DNA from: Candidatus Providencia siddallii
GTDB taxonomy: Bacteria; Pseudomonadota; Gammaproteobacteria; Enterobacterales; Enterobacteriaceae
Assembly: GCA_001457715.1 (NCBI GenBank)
Contig: CVRF01000001.1
Span: 62,001 to 126,000 of the forward strand
Direction: 5' to 3'
DNA: 64,000 bases
How positions within the stretch are numbered: the stretch's first letter is position 1; each line of letters starts with the position of its first letter. The notes beneath the pieces are model-generated. The model worked only from the letters and a program-made list of their open reading frames with translations. It searched no databases and was not told the origin of the DNA. Shown here piece by piece: positions 30,928 through 43,267 of this stretch. The position numbers and the translations under genes are program-made.

Positions 30928-31556
30928 AAAATTATTTTATTGTGGTTGAAGGGTTAGATGGATCCGGTAAAACAACAGCTATTAATACAATAACTAAAAT
31001 ATTAAATAATAATGGAATTAAAGATATCATCTTAACACGTGAACCAGGGGGAACACCAATTGCAGAAAAATTACGTAAACTTATTAAATATAATATTAAA
31101 GGAGATGAAATCACAAATAAAACCGAATTATTAATGTTGTATGCGGCTAGAGTTCAATTAATTGAAAAAGTAATAAAACCAGCATTAGAGAAAGGTAAAT
31201 GGGTAATAGGAGATAGACATGATTTATCTTCACAAGCATACCAAAGTGGAGGAAGAAATATTAATCAAAAACTAATTACTTACTTATCTAATATGGTAAT
31301 TGGAAAATTCAAACCGACATTAACATTATATCTTGATTTACCTCCAAAAATAGGTTTAAAACGTATTTTATCTCGTAGAAAAATAGATAGAATAGAAAAA
31401 GAACAATTATCTTTTTTTGTAAGGACTAGAGCTCGTTATTTAGAAATAGCGTCAACAGATTCAAGTATAATTACTATTGATGCTAATCAAAATTTAAAAC
31501 AAGTGCAGCATGAAATCTATAAAATACTTAATCAATGGCTTAAAATTTATAAATAA
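30924..31556 (+). CDS. tmk: Thymidylate kinase
   Basis: The protein has 210 residues (E. coli 213). It phosphorylates dTMP to dTDP. P-loop GLDGSGKTT, the DR motif in [12 protein letters not shown], and the LID region around [11 protein letters not shown] are visible. The 4-nt ATGA overlap with mltG and the 8-nt gap to holB mark a compact operon. Confidence 0.97.
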   Translation: MKNYFIVVEGLDGSGKTTAINTITKILNNNGIKDIILTREPGGTPIAEKLRKLIKYNIKGDEITNKTELLMLYAARVQLIEKVIKPALEKGKWVIGDRHDLSSQAYQSGGRNINQKLITYLSNMVIGKFKPTLTLYLDLPPKIGLKRILSRRKIDRIEKEQLSFFVRTRARYLEIASTDSSIITIDANQNLKQVQHEIYKILNQWLKIYK

Positions 31557-31564
31557 CTATTAAA

Positions 31565-32557
31565 ATGCATAATGAATTATATCCATGGTTAAATAGTATT
31601 TATATTCAATTAATTGATGCTTATAAAAATAATTTAATGCATCATGGAATATTGTTATATTCAAACTCTGGAAACGGATTAGAACGTCTTTGTGATTCAA
31701 TTATTAAATGGTTAATTTGCCAAAATAAAAAAGGATATAAAAATTGTAAAAAATGTCATAGTTGTTATTTAATGAACTCCGGAAATCACCCAGATTTACA
31801 TATATTAAAATTAGAAAATAAAAAAATAAATATTAGCGTAGATTCAATAAGGAATCTAATAGAAAAAATTAACTATTATCCTCAACAAGATGTTCAAAAA
31901 ATAATATATATACCAAATACAGAATTCTTAAGTGATGCAGCCGCAAATGCATTATTAAAAACTCTTGAAGAACCAGTAAAAGATACTTATTTTATACTTA
32001 AATGTGAAAAACAAAAAAATATCTTATCTACAATTCGTAGTAGATGTATTAATTATTTTATTCCAACTCCAAATCAAGATATAGTATTATCTTGGTTAAA
32101 ATTACAATCAATAAATTTAGATAAAAAAAATATAATCACTGCAATAAAACTTAGTAACGGTTCACCAATAACAGCATTAGAGTTATTAAAACCAGATAAT
32201 TGGTTAGAACGTGAAAAATTATGCAATGAATTAAAATTTTCTATACAACAACATAATATGTTAAATTTAATACATATATTAAATACAGAGTGTGTTTTAA
32301 AACAAATAAAATGGTTATTAAGTTTGCTAATAGATTCAATTAAACTCAAACAACAAACATTTAATTTATTTATTAATTACGATCAAATAGATCTTGTTAA
32401 AATTTTAACTAAATTAATGAAAATGTCACAATTGATAATATCTTATAAACAATGGCAAAATTGTTATAATCAATTATTAACAATTAATGGGTTATCTAAA
32501 GAATTAATTTTAATAAACCAATTATTAAGATGGGAAACGTTAATTAATACGTTATAA
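31565..32557 (+). CDS. holB: DNA polymerase III delta-prime subunit
   Basis: The protein has 330 residues (E. coli 334). It is the clamp-loader subunit that helps open the beta clamp. The zinc module with four cysteines (CKKCHSCYLMNSGNHPD plus an earlier Cys) and the AAANALLKTLEEP and SRC motifs are kept. The C-terminal helical part is diverged and Lys/Asn/Ile-rich. Its place between tmk and tatD confirms identity. Confidence 0.92.
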   Translation: MHNELYPWLNSIYIQLIDAYKNNLMHHGILLYSNSGNGLERLCDSIIKWLICQNKKGYKNCKKCHSCYLMNSGNHPDLHILKLENKKINISVDSIRNLIEKINYYPQQDVQKIIYIPNTEFLSDAAANALLKTLEEPVKDTYFILKCEKQKNILSTIRSRCINYFIPTPNQDIVLSWLKLQSINLDKKNIITAIKLSNGSPITALELLKPDNWLEREKLCNELKFSIQQHNMLNLIHILNTECVLKQIKWLLSLLIDSIKLKQQTFNLFINYDQIDLVKILTKLMKMSQLIISYKQWQNCYNQLLTINGLSKELILINQLLRWETLINTL

Positions 32558-32562
32558 AAACT

Positions 32563-33345
32563 ATGTTCATAGTAGATTCACATTGTCATATTGATTTTTT
32601 AGATTATAAAAAAAATCACACTAACATCGATGATGTTATATCTAAAGCTTTATCGAAAGATGTAAAATTTATTTTATCGGTCGCAACTACACTACAACAC
32701 TTTAAAAAAATGAAACAATTAATTAGAAAACGAGATAATATTGTATTTTCATGCGGTGTTCATCCTTTAAATTTAAAAACAAAAGTTGATTTTGAGTATT
32801 TAATTCAATTAGCTAAAAATAAAAAAGTAATTGCACTTGGTGAAACCGGTCTAGATTACCACAAAGGTAATAATTCAAAATTACAACAAGAGTCTTTTCG
32901 CAAACACATTCGTATTGGACGTCAATTAAAAAAACCTATAATTGTACATAGCAGAGAAAGCAGTAAAGACACAATATCTATTTTACATGAAGAAAAAATT
33001 ATTGATTGTGGAGGAATTTTACATAGTTTTACTGAAGATACAAAAACTCTTACCAAATTATTAGATTTAGGAATGTATATTTCTTTTTCAGGTATTATTA
33101 CATTTAAAAATGCTGAAAAAATTAGAAAAACAGCTATGAATACACCATTAGATAGAATTTTAATTGAAACCGATTCACCTTATTTAACTCCAGTTCCTTA
33201 TCGTGGAAAAGAAAATCAACCAGCTTATACTAAATATATAGCTGAATGTCTAGCTGTAATAAAAAATGTAAGTATAGAAAAAATTGCTGAAATAACAACA
33301 CAAAATTTTAATAATCTATTTAATTTAAATGTTAATAAAATTTAA
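32563..33345 (+). CDS. ycfH: TatD-family metal-dependent hydrolase (YcfH)
   Basis: The protein has 260 residues (E. coli YcfH 265). It is a TIM-barrel hydrolase with metal ligands in DSHCHIDF, GETGLDYH, IVHSRES and IETDSPYL. Family members have DNase or D-aminoacyl-tRNA-related activities; the role of YcfH itself is not settled. It lies 5 nt after holB, in E. coli order, with ptsG missing before hinT. Confidence 0.92.
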   Translation: MFIVDSHCHIDFLDYKKNHTNIDDVISKALSKDVKFILSVATTLQHFKKMKQLIRKRDNIVFSCGVHPLNLKTKVDFEYLIQLAKNKKVIALGETGLDYHKGNNSKLQQESFRKHIRIGRQLKKPIIVHSRESSKDTISILHEEKIIDCGGILHSFTEDTKTLTKLLDLGMYISFSGIITFKNAEKIRKTAMNTPLDRILIETDSPYLTPVPYRGKENQPAYTKYIAECLAVIKNVSIEKIAEITTQNFNNLFNLNVNKI

Positions 33346-33368
33346 TTTATAAAAAAAAGTAAAATTAA

Positions 33369-33734
33369 ATGAAAAAAGAAACAATATTTAGTAAAATTAT
33401 TAAACGTAAAATTATTTCTGATATAATTTATCAAGATAAATTGGTTACAGCTTTTTTGGATTCTAATCCACAAGCACCATGTCATGTTTTAATTGTTACA
33501 AATAAAATTATTCCAACAATTAATGATATAACTGCTGATGATGAATTAACATTAGGAAGATTATTTACTGTAGCAGCAAAAATCGCTAAACAAAAAGGAA
33601 TATCAAAAAATGGATACCGTTTGATAATAAACTGTAATAAAGACGGAGGACAAGAAATTTTTCATATTCATATGCATTTAATTGGCGGATGTTCATTAGG
33701 ACCTATAGTGTCTATATGTAGAAATGATAATTAA
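33369..33734 (+). CDS. hinT: HIT-family purine nucleoside phosphoramidase
   Basis: The protein has 121 residues (E. coli 119). It hydrolyses AMP-lysine and similar phosphoramidates. The histidine triad HIHMHL lies near the C-terminus, and [20 protein letters not shown] and [14 protein letters not shown] follow the family. It converges with mfd. In E. coli it lies between the tatD/ptsG and mfd regions. Confidence 0.95.
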   Translation: MKKETIFSKIIKRKIISDIIYQDKLVTAFLDSNPQAPCHVLIVTNKIIPTINDITADDELTLGRLFTVAAKIAKQKGISKNGYRLIINCNKDGGQEIFHIHMHLIGGCSLGPIVSICRNDN

Positions 33735-33837
33735 ATTTAGATCTAATTTTTATTAGAATTCTTTTAATTAAGATATTTAAAATATATAATCAAAACAATA
33801 CATATAAATTAATAAAATATTTTATATACTCCAATTA

Positions 33838-36800
33838 TTAAATTAATTGATTTTTTTCAAAATCATTAATTAATTGTTTAACAAAATTAAATCTTACATT
33901 ATTATCTGTAAGATTATAAAAAAATTTTAAACGCGAAGAACCATCTAAATTATAAATTTTTGGTTGATTTTGAGGTAAACTAATCAAAAATTTAAAATCA
34001 ATGATATTTTTTTCAGTAAATTCAATAAATCCTCCGTTTTTATAAGCTTCAACACGCTTTATTCCTAAAGATTTAGCTTTTAATTTAAGTTTAGCTAACG
34101 CAAGTAAATTTTTACTTGAATCAGGTAAATTACCAAATCGATCAATAAGCTCTGAAGTTAAATCGTCGATTTCTTGTTTAGTTTTAACACTAGCAATACG
34201 TTTATAAAATGATAACCTAGTATTAATATTTTGAATATACTCATTAGGTAATATAACAGGCATATGCAATTCTATTTCTACTTGATTAGAAATTAAATCT
34301 TCAAGAGAAGGTTCGTGGCCTTTTTTTAGAGAATCTATTGCATTTTTTAATAATTCAATATATAGTGTATAACCAATTGTAGTTATTTGACCACTTTGTT
34401 CTTCACCTAATAATTCCCCTGCTCCTCGTATTTCAAGATCATGTGTAGCTAAAATAAAGCCAACACTAAGACCTTTCAGAGAGGAAATAACATCAAGACG
34501 TTTAAGAGCATCCTTCGTTATATTTTTTCGATGTGGTGTTAATAAATATGCATAAGCTTGATGATATGATCGACCAACGCGACCTCGAAGTTGATGTAAT
34601 TGTGCTAGACCAAAATTATCGGCTCTTTCAATAATGATTGTATTTGCAGTTGGTATATCAATTCCAGTTTCAACAATAGTTGTGCATATTAAAACACTAA
34701 ACTTATGATGATAAAAATCTGTCATTACGCGCTCAAGATCACGTTCACGCATTTGCCCATGGCTAATCAAAAAATTAGCCTCAGGAACTAATTTTTCTAA
34801 ACGAGATTTAATCTTTTCAATATTATCTACATCATTATAAAGATAATAAACTTGACCACCACGTAAAACTTCACGTAAAATCGCTTCTCTAACAATTTTA
34901 TCGTTATATTGACAAACAAAAGTTTTTACCGCTAACCGCCTAGCTGGCGGGGTTGCAATAATAGAAAGATCTCGTATTTCACTCATTGCCATATTTAAAG
35001 TACGAGGTATTGGAGTAGCAGTAAGAGTCAGAATATCAACATTTGAACGTATTGATTTAATACGCATCTTATGACGAACACCAAATCTATGTTCTTCATC
35101 TACAATAAGTAAACCAAGATCTTTCCAGCGCAAATTACGTTGTAATAATTTATGAGTACCAATAAGTATATCAATTTCACCATCAGATGTTTTTAAAATA
35201 ATTTCTTTTTGTTCTTTAGTTGATTTGAATCGTGATAAAACCTCTATTTTTACTGGCCAATTAGCAAATCTATCCTTAAAGTTATCATAATGTTGCTGAG
35301 CTAACAATGTAGTTGGAACTAATACAGCAACTTGTTTATTATTAATAATAGCAATAAAAGACGCTCTCATTGCAACTTCCGTTTTACCAAAACCAACATC
35401 ACCACACACTAATCTATCCATAGCTAAAGAATTAAACATATCATTTAAAACAGCATTTATTGCCGTTTCTTGATCTTTAGTTATTTCAAATTTAAATCCT
35501 TGACAAAATTTAAGATAACTTTCCTTTTCGTATTTAAAAGAAAAACCTTGTTTTGAAACTCGATATGCATAAATATCAAGTAACTCTGCAGCAGTATCTC
35601 TAATTTTTTCTAATGCTTTTTGTCTTGTTTTTAACCAAATATCGCTACCAAGTTTATTTAATTGAATATTTTTATTTACTCCATTTGAATAACGACTAAT
35701 TAAATGTAATGATGAAACTGGAACATAAAGTTTAGTATTATCAGCATACATAATAATAAGATATTCAGTATTAATACCAGCTGTTTCTATTGTAATCAAT
35801 CCTTGATATCTACCAACTCCGTGATCAATATGTACTACTAGTTGATCAATATTTAAATCTTCTAGACTGCGAATCAATAAATCTGAACTAATTGTAGGAT
35901 AATTATTTAATTGATAAATAACACGTTCACCAAGCAAATCACTTTCACAAATCATAGCAGTATTACTAGATAATTTAATAAATCCTTTTTCAATTACACC
36001 AATTATTATAACAAAACGAGTATTTATAGATGTTGAGTAATTCGTAAAAACCTTTGGAAATATATTTATATTGATTAATAAATCGGTAATAAATTCTCGA
36101 CGACCTTCGTTTTCTACAAAAAAAATTATAATTCCATTGAAATGTTTAATAAATAGAGATAGTTTTTCTAAAGATTGTTTTCCTTGAGTTTTAATATTTA
36201 TATCAGGTAAAGGTAAATAATCTAAATTTATATTATTTTTTTTATCAACTAATTTTTCACTTAAAAAATAAATACGAGGCCATTTTTTTATAAATTCATT
36301 AAGCTCCTCAGTACATAACCATAAATCACTTACCGGAAGTAACGGTCTTATTAAATCAAAACGATAATTTTCATAACGCCGGTTAATTTCTTTTTGAAAA
36401 TTTTCTGCTGGCTCATTAAGATCTTGTAAAACAAATAAACTATCAGTTGGAAAATAATCAAACAACGAACATAATGGATTAGAAAAAAAAAGAGGACTCC
36501 AATATTCAATACCAGATGGCAATATATTCTTACTAACTTGCTGGTAAATACATTTAGATTCATGATGAATCCCAAAACGTATTCTCCATTGAGTACGAAA
36601 TTGTTCAATAGCAACTTTATCGGTTGGAAATTCATGAGCTGGTAATAAACTAATAGTTTCAGCTTCTTTTATAGAACGTTGTGAATCAATATCAAAAGTG
36701 CATAATCTATCTACTTTCCCGTTAAAAAAATAAATTCGAAATGGTAATTTACTACCCATAGGAAATAAATCAAATAAAACACTACGTACAGCATATTCAC

Positions 36801-37278
36801 CATGAACTAAAACTTGTACAACCTCATGATAACCAATTTTATTAAGTTTTTGTCGCAACTTATCAATAGATATTTTATCACCCTTAGTAATAATTAAAAC
36901 ATTTGTAATTAAAAAATCTTTAGGACATACTTTTTGCATTAAAGTATTAACCGGGATAATTAAACACCCCTTTTTTATTGTTGGTAAACGATAAAGTATT
37001 GATAATCGATGAGAGACTATTTCTTGATTTGGTGAAAAATTATCATAAGGTAATGTTTCCCAATCAGAAAAAATTTCAATAATATGTTTTGTGAATTGTT
37101 TAATCTCATAAAATAAACGTAATGCGTTTTGAGTATCATTAGTAACTATAACTACAATTCCTTTATGACGTTCAATAATTTCAGCACATTCAATAGCTTT
37201 TGCAGAACCAATTAAACACCCTAAATAAATAACATTATTATTAGATATTGGTATATTATAAAAAAAATTAGATAACAT
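33838..37278 (-). CDS. mfd: Transcription-repair coupling factor
   Basis: The protein has 1146 residues from ATG 37278 (E. coli 1148). It removes RNA polymerase stalled at lesions and recruits UvrA. UvrB-like domains at the N-terminus are followed by the polymerase-interacting region (DQLVVHIDHGVGRYQGL) and the translocase motor. The motor has GDVGFGKTEVAMRA (Walker A), DEEHRFG (Walker B) and TATPIPRTLNMAMS. The open frame begins at GTG 37284, but ATG 37278 is better placed behind CAGG. It is divergent from lolC, as in E. coli. Confidence 0.97.
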   Translation of the reverse strand: MLSNFFYNIPISNNNVIYLGCLIGSAKAIECAEIIERHKGIVVIVTNDTQNALRLFYEIKQFTKHIIEIFSDWETLPYDNFSPNQEIVSHRLSILYRLPTIKKGCLIIPVNTLMQKVCPKDFLITNVLIITKGDKISIDKLRQKLNKIGYHEVVQVLVHGEYAVRSVLFDLFPMGSKLPFRIYFFNGKVDRLCTFDIDSQRSIKEAETISLLPAHEFPTDKVAIEQFRTQWRIRFGIHHESKCIYQQVSKNILPSGIEYWSPLFFSNPLCSLFDYFPTDSLFVLQDLNEPAENFQKEINRRYENYRFDLIRPLLPVSDLWLCTEELNEFIKKWPRIYFLSEKLVDKKNNINLDYLPLPDINIKTQGKQSLEKLSLFIKHFNGIIIFFVENEGRREFITDLLININIFPKVFTNYSTSINTRFVIIIGVIEKGFIKLSSNTAMICESDLLGERVIYQLNNYPTISSDLLIRSLEDLNIDQLVVHIDHGVGRYQGLITIETAGINTEYLIIMYADNTKLYVPVSSLHLISRYSNGVNKNIQLNKLGSDIWLKTRQKALEKIRDTAAELLDIYAYRVSKQGFSFKYEKESYLKFCQGFKFEITKDQETAINAVLNDMFNSLAMDRLVCGDVGFGKTEVAMRASFIAIINNKQVAVLVPTTLLAQQHYDNFKDRFANWPVKIEVLSRFKSTKEQKEIILKTSDGEIDILIGTHKLLQRNLRWKDLGLLIVDEEHRFGVRHKMRIKSIRSNVDILTLTATPIPRTLNMAMSEIRDLSIIATPPARRLAVKTFVCQYNDKIVREAILREVLRGGQVYYLYNDVDNIEKIKSRLEKLVPEANFLISHGQMRERDLERVMTDFYHHKFSVLICTTIVETGIDIPTANTIIIERADNFGLAQLHQLRGRVGRSYHQAYAYLLTPHRKNITKDALKRLDVISSLKGLSVGFILATHDLEIRGAGELLGEEQSGQITTIGYTLYIELLKNAIDSLKKGHEPSLEDLISNQVEIELHMPVILPNEYIQNINTRLSFYKRIASVKTKQEIDDLTSELIDRFGNLPDSSKNLLALAKLKLKAKSLGIKRVEAYKNGGFIEFTEKNIIDFKFLISLPQNQPKIYNLDGSSRLKFFYNLTDNNVRFNFVKQLINDFEKNQLI

Positions 37279-37448
37279 AAACACCTGCTTTTAACTACGT
37301 TTAATATACATAAATAATATAAATAATATTAAGATATTGATATTTATTTTAAAATATTTGATAGTAAAAATATAAAACTAACTAACTAATTTTATCAGTT
37401 AATATAAACTTTATTCTTAACTTTTCCGTTTACAATTAAATTGATTTT

Positions 37449-38651
37449 ATGCAACAATTAATTTCTCTATTTATAGGATTTCGCTATATGCGAAAAAATA
37501 CAATTGATAAATTCGGTATTTTTTTATCTAATTTATCAACTATAGGAATAACAATCGGTGTAATATCTTTAATTGTAGTTACTTCTGTAATGAACGGATT
37601 TGAAAAATCATTACAATCTAATACACTTATTTATATGCCTCATGTAATTTTAACATCTAAATCAAAAATAATTAATTATAAAATTCATCCTATTACAGAA
37701 ATACAAAATATAAAAGGAATTCATAAAATTGAATCGATTGTATTTGCAGATGTTGGTCTGCAAAGTAAAACAAATATTGGATCTGGGGTAATGATTGGTA
37801 TTGAATCATCAAAAAATTCATTGCTTTTAAATAAATTAATTATCGGTAAACCTTGCGATTTAATTAATGGATCATATAATGTTTATTTAGGAAATAAACT
37901 GGCAGAAACTTTAAATATTAAGTATGGTGATAAAATTCGAATAATTATACCAAATATTATTCAATTAACACCAATAGGGCATATTCCTAATAATAGATTA
38001 TTTAATGTTGCTGGTATTTTTTACACTAATAGTGATTCTGATTCAAATGAATTAGTCGTATCACAACAAGATGCAATAAAAATGCTACATTATCCTGATA
38101 ACAATATAACTGGATGGAGACTGTTTCTTAAAAATCCACTAGAAGTAGATAAACTTAGTAAACAAATTTTACCGGATGGTTTAATATGGACTGACTGGAG
38201 AGAGCGAAAAGGAGAATATTTTTATGCAATACGAATGGAAAAAAATATAATGGGGTTATTAGTAAGTTTCATAATTTTTGTAGCAGCATTAAATATTATC
38301 ACATCACTATTTTTATTAGTAATTGAAAAACAATCTGAAATAGCTATTTTAAAAACTTTAGGATTAAATAAATTTCAAATTTTAATTATTTTTATAATTC
38401 AGGGAATAAGTTTTAGTTTTATTGGTGTATTGATTGGATCAATATTAGGAGTTTTATTATCAAATCAACTAAATTTAGTAATTCAATTTCTAGGGTTTTT
38501 ACCAAAAAATGTAACTTTACCTATTTTAATAAATTATTTAGATGTTTTAACTATTGCTTTTTTTACTATAATTATTTCTATTATAGCAACAATATATCCT
38601 TCTTTGCGCGCATCATCAATTAAACCTATAGAGTTTTTAAGTTATGAATAA
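37449..38651 (+). CDS. lolC: Lipoprotein-releasing ABC transporter permease LolC
   Basis: The protein has 400 residues (E. coli 399). It has four membrane helices, one near the N-terminus and three near the C-terminus, around a periplasmic MacB-like domain. The start SLFIGFRYMRKN and the end LRASSIKPIEFLSYE are family-typical. LolCDE extracts outer-membrane lipoproteins from the inner membrane and passes them to LolA. The stop overlaps the lolD start by 8 nt. Confidence 0.95.
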   Translation: MQQLISLFIGFRYMRKNTIDKFGIFLSNLSTIGITIGVISLIVVTSVMNGFEKSLQSNTLIYMPHVILTSKSKIINYKIHPITEIQNIKGIHKIESIVFADVGLQSKTNIGSGVMIGIESSKNSLLLNKLIIGKPCDLINGSYNVYLGNKLAETLNIKYGDKIRIIIPNIIQLTPIGHIPNNRLFNVAGIFYTNSDSDSNELVVSQQDAIKMLHYPDNNITGWRLFLKNPLEVDKLSKQILPDGLIWTDWRERKGEYFYAIRMEKNIMGLLVSFIIFVAALNIITSLFLLVIEKQSEIAILKTLGLNKFQILIIFIIQGISFSFIGVLIGSILGVLLSNQLNLVIQFLGFLPKNVTLPILINYLDVLTIAFFTIIISIIATIYPSLRASSIKPIEFLSYE

Positions 38652-39324
38652 ACCAATTCTTTTATGCAAAAATTTAAATAAAACATATCAAAAAGGTAGA
38701 TTCTCAATAAATGTGTTAAAAAATATTAACTTTTTAATAAATAAAAGTGAAATTATTACAATAATAGGTGCTTCAGGATCAGGTAAAAGTACTTTTTTAC
38801 ACATTTTAGGTGGTTTAGATACCCCATCCAGTGGGTATGTCATTTTTAATAATAAATATATTAATCAGTTATCTACAAATGAACGAGCTGCTATTCGTAA
38901 TAAAAAATTAGGTTTTATATATCAATTTCATCACTTATTACACGATTTTAATGTTTTAGAAAATGTAGCAATGCCTCTATTAATTAGTAAAAATACAAAA
39001 AAAGAATCATTTATAAAAGCAACAGAAATATTGGAATCTGTTGGAATGGCTCACAGATTAAATCATAAACCATCAGAGCTTTCTGGTGGAGAAAGCCAAC
39101 GTGTAGCTATAGCAAGAGCACTAATAAATCAACCTGATTTAGTATTAGCAGATGAACCAACAGGTAATCTTGATTTACAAAATAAACACGCTATTTTTAA
39201 TTTATTAAAAACAATTAACAATACAAAACAAATTGCATTTTTAATCGTTACACATGATAGTTCTTTAGCGGAAAGTACTCCATGTCAGTTTGAAATGTAT
39301 GATGGTTATTTACAAAAAAAATAG
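38644..39324 (+). CDS. lolD: Lipoprotein-releasing ABC transporter ATPase LolD
   Basis: The protein has 226 residues (E. coli 233). Walker A GASGSGKST, the Q-loop, signature LSGGESQRVAIARAL, Walker B LVLADEPTG and the switch histidine in IVTHD are all intact. It powers lipoprotein release with LolC and LolE. It overlaps lolC by 8 nt and precedes lolE by 15 nt. Confidence 0.97.
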   Translation: MNKPILLCKNLNKTYQKGRFSINVLKNINFLINKSEIITIIGASGSGKSTFLHILGGLDTPSSGYVIFNNKYINQLSTNERAAIRNKKLGFIYQFHHLLHDFNVLENVAMPLLISKNTKKESFIKATEILESVGMAHRLNHKPSELSGGESQRVAIARALINQPDLVLADEPTGNLDLQNKHAIFNLLKTINNTKQIAFLIVTHDSSLAESTPCQFEMYDGYLQKK

Positions 39325-39339
39325 TTTTGGAAAAATATA

Positions 39340-40572
39340 ATGTTATCTTTTACATTATTCACAGCAATACGATTTAGTAATATTTTTCGTAAAAAAAATG
39401 TATTTTCACCGATGTCAATTATTTCAACTTTTGGAATAATTTTAGGTGTCATTGTTATAATTGTTGGTTTAAGCGCAATTAATGGATTTGAACGAGAACT
39501 CAATAATCGAGTCTTATCTATTGTTCCACATGCTCAAATATATACAGTTAATCAACCATATCATAATTGGCAATTTGTAGAAAAAATAATTCAAAAAACA
39601 CCTGGAGTTCTTGGTGTTAGCATATATATAAATTTTATCGGTATACTTGAACATAAATCAAATTTAAAAGCTGTTCAAATTTTTGGTATTTCACAAAAAA
39701 AACAAAATCAAGTAAGCAATATACAAAAATTTATTTTAAGCAATCAATGGAAAAATTTCGTATCAGGCAATAAAACTATTATTATTGGAAATGGAATTGC
39801 TAAAACTCTTAATGTAAAAATTGGTGATTGGATTACTATTATGCTATCAAATAATAATAGTGTAAATATACAATCAAATAAACGTATTCGTGTTCATGTC
39901 ATAGGTATTTTACATTTAAATGGATTATTAGAACATGAAATTGCTTTAATCCCAATAAAAGACGCTCAAGAATATCTTAATTATAAAAATAGTATTACTG
40001 GTTTTATGATTAAAGTATCAAATCTTTTCGAAGCTGATAAAATTGCTTATAATGCAGGTATAAAAACAATGCAACATGTAATTATTAAAAGTTGGATAGA
40101 TGATTATGGTTACATGTATAATGATATTCAAATGCTTCGTAGTATTATATATTTAATAATGATTTTAATTATTGGTATAGCATGTTTTAATATTGTATCT
40201 ACATTAATAATAATAGTAAAAAATAAAATTAAAGATATCGCTATATTGCGTTCTTTAGGAGCTAAAGATATTCATATCCGTGCCATTTTTCTTTGGTATG
40301 GATTGCTTAATGGTTTTATTAGTGCACTTATTGGTATAATAATAGGTGTATTAATTTCTTTAAACCTAACAATAATTTTTAAAAAATTAGAGATGATAAT
40401 TAAAACAAATATTTTATCTAGTAATATATATTTTATAGATTTTTTACCTTCATCTTTACAAATCATAGATATTATCTATGTCTTAATTACGACTATAATT
40501 CTTAGTTTATTAGCTAGCTTATATCCTGCTCATCGAGCAAATAAACTAGATCCAGCACAAATTTTAAGATAG
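39340..40572 (+). CDS. lolE: Lipoprotein-releasing ABC transporter permease LolE
   Basis: The protein has 410 residues (E. coli 414), with the same layout as LolC. AIRFSNIFRKKN at the start and SLYPAHRANKLDPAQILR at the end are family-typical. LolC and LolE are both kept separately, so the heterodimeric permease of enterobacteria has not been reduced to a single LolF-type subunit. It converges with purB. Confidence 0.95.
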   Translation: MLSFTLFTAIRFSNIFRKKNVFSPMSIISTFGIILGVIVIIVGLSAINGFERELNNRVLSIVPHAQIYTVNQPYHNWQFVEKIIQKTPGVLGVSIYINFIGILEHKSNLKAVQIFGISQKKQNQVSNIQKFILSNQWKNFVSGNKTIIIGNGIAKTLNVKIGDWITIMLSNNNSVNIQSNKRIRVHVIGILHLNGLLEHEIALIPIKDAQEYLNYKNSITGFMIKVSNLFEADKIAYNAGIKTMQHVIIKSWIDDYGYMYNDIQMLRSIIYLIMILIIGIACFNIVSTLIIIVKNKIKDIAILRSLGAKDIHIRAIFLWYGLLNGFISALIGIIIGVLISLNLTIIFKKLEMIIKTNILSSNIYFIDFLPSSLQIIDIIYVLITTIILSLLASLYPAHRANKLDPAQILR

Positions 40573-40616
40573 TAGCTAATAATTTAATAAAATAAATTTA
40601 TTAAAATCATTTTTTT

Positions 40617-42005
<1,389 letters not shown>

Positions 42006-42166
42006 TCAAAATATATTTAAAGTATATAAATTATAATACTCAAAAAATAACATATTAATAAATTATATTCTACAATATTTTAAATAACTATTATTGTTAT
42101 AATAAAATTGTAAGTATTCAATTAAATATAATATACATCATATATAATTAAAAAATAAAATTTATA

Positions 42167-43267
42167 TTATCTAATAAGTGATTCAATAACACCACCGCCT
42201 ATGCAAATTTCATTTATATAAAATACAGCAGATTGTCCTGGTGTAACAGCTGATACAAGATAATCAAATACAACCTTTATTGAATTATTATTAAGTTTAA
42301 TAACAGTACAAGGTATATCAGATTGACGATATCGTGTTTTTACAGAGCATCTAAAAGATTTATTTATATCTTCTCTATTAACCCAATATAATTGGTTGGC
42401 TATTAAACCACATGACATTAAATAATAGTGTTTTTGTTCTTGAGAAACGATTAATTGGTTTTTTTTAATATCTTTACCAACAACATACCAAGGTTTTTCT
42501 AACATATTTCTTTTTCCGCCAATACCAAGTCCTTTTCGTTGACCTAATGTGTGATACATTAATCCATTATGTTTCCCTATAACGCAACCATCAACAGTAA
42601 CAATCTCTCCTACTTGATCAGGTAAATAACAAGATAAAAAACTAGAAAATTTACGTTTACCAATAAAACATATTCCAGTAGAATCTTTCTTTTTTGCATT
42701 AACTAAATTAATTTTTGAAGCAATTTGGCGAACCTCTATTTTTTTAAGACAACCAACTGGAAAAATACATTTTGATATTTGTCTATAACTAAGTGTATAT
42801 AAAAAATAACTCTGATCTTTATTACTATCTAATCCACGTAATAATTGGTATTTAGAATTTTTATTGTTACTACGTACATAATGTCCTGTTGCAATATAAT
42901 CAGCCATAAAATTTTTAATAGCAAAATTAAGAAATACTTTAAATTTAATTTCTTTATTACATAAAATATCTGGATTTGGTGTCCGACCATTTTTATATTC
43001 TAATAAAAAATATTTAAATACATTATCCCAGTATTCTGCTGAAAAGTTAACTGTATATAATTTAATTCCAATTTTGTTACAAACAGAGTATGCGTCTGCC
43101 AAGTCATTTGCTGCTGAACAGTATTTACTATTATCATCTTCTTCCCAATTTTTCATAAATAAACCACTAACATTATATCCTTCTTTTTTAAGAAGATAAG
43201 CTGATACAGAAGAATCAACACCCCCTGACATAGCTACTACAACTGTTATTTCATTTTTATTTAACAT
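42167..43267 (-). CDS. mnmA: tRNA-specific 2-thiouridylase
   Basis: The protein has 366 residues (E. coli 368). It installs sulfur at U34 of Lys, Glu and Gln tRNAs. The PP-loop SGGVDSS and the two catalytic cysteines in [12 protein letters not shown] and STGICFIG are present, together with [18 protein letters not shown] sulfur relay (IscS/Tus) would be needed from elsewhere. It is followed upstream by the longest gene-free spacer of the window. Confidence 0.97.
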   Translation of the reverse strand: MLNKNEITVVVAMSGGVDSSVSAYLLKKEGYNVSGLFMKNWEEDDNSKYCSAANDLADAYSVCNKIGIKLYTVNFSAEYWDNVFKYFLLEYKNGRTPNPDILCNKEIKFKVFLNFAIKNFMADYIATGHYVRSNNKNSKYQLLRGLDSNKDQSYFLYTLSYRQISKCIFPVGCLKKIEVRQIASKINLVNAKKKDSTGICFIGKRKFSSFLSCYLPDQVGEIVTVDGCVIGKHNGLMYHTLGQRKGLGIGGKRNMLEKPWYVVGKDIKKNQLIVSQEQKHYYLMSCGLIANQLYWVNREDINKSFRCSVKTRYRQSDIPCTVIKLNNNSIKVVFDYLVSAVTPGQSAVFYINEICIGGGVIESLIR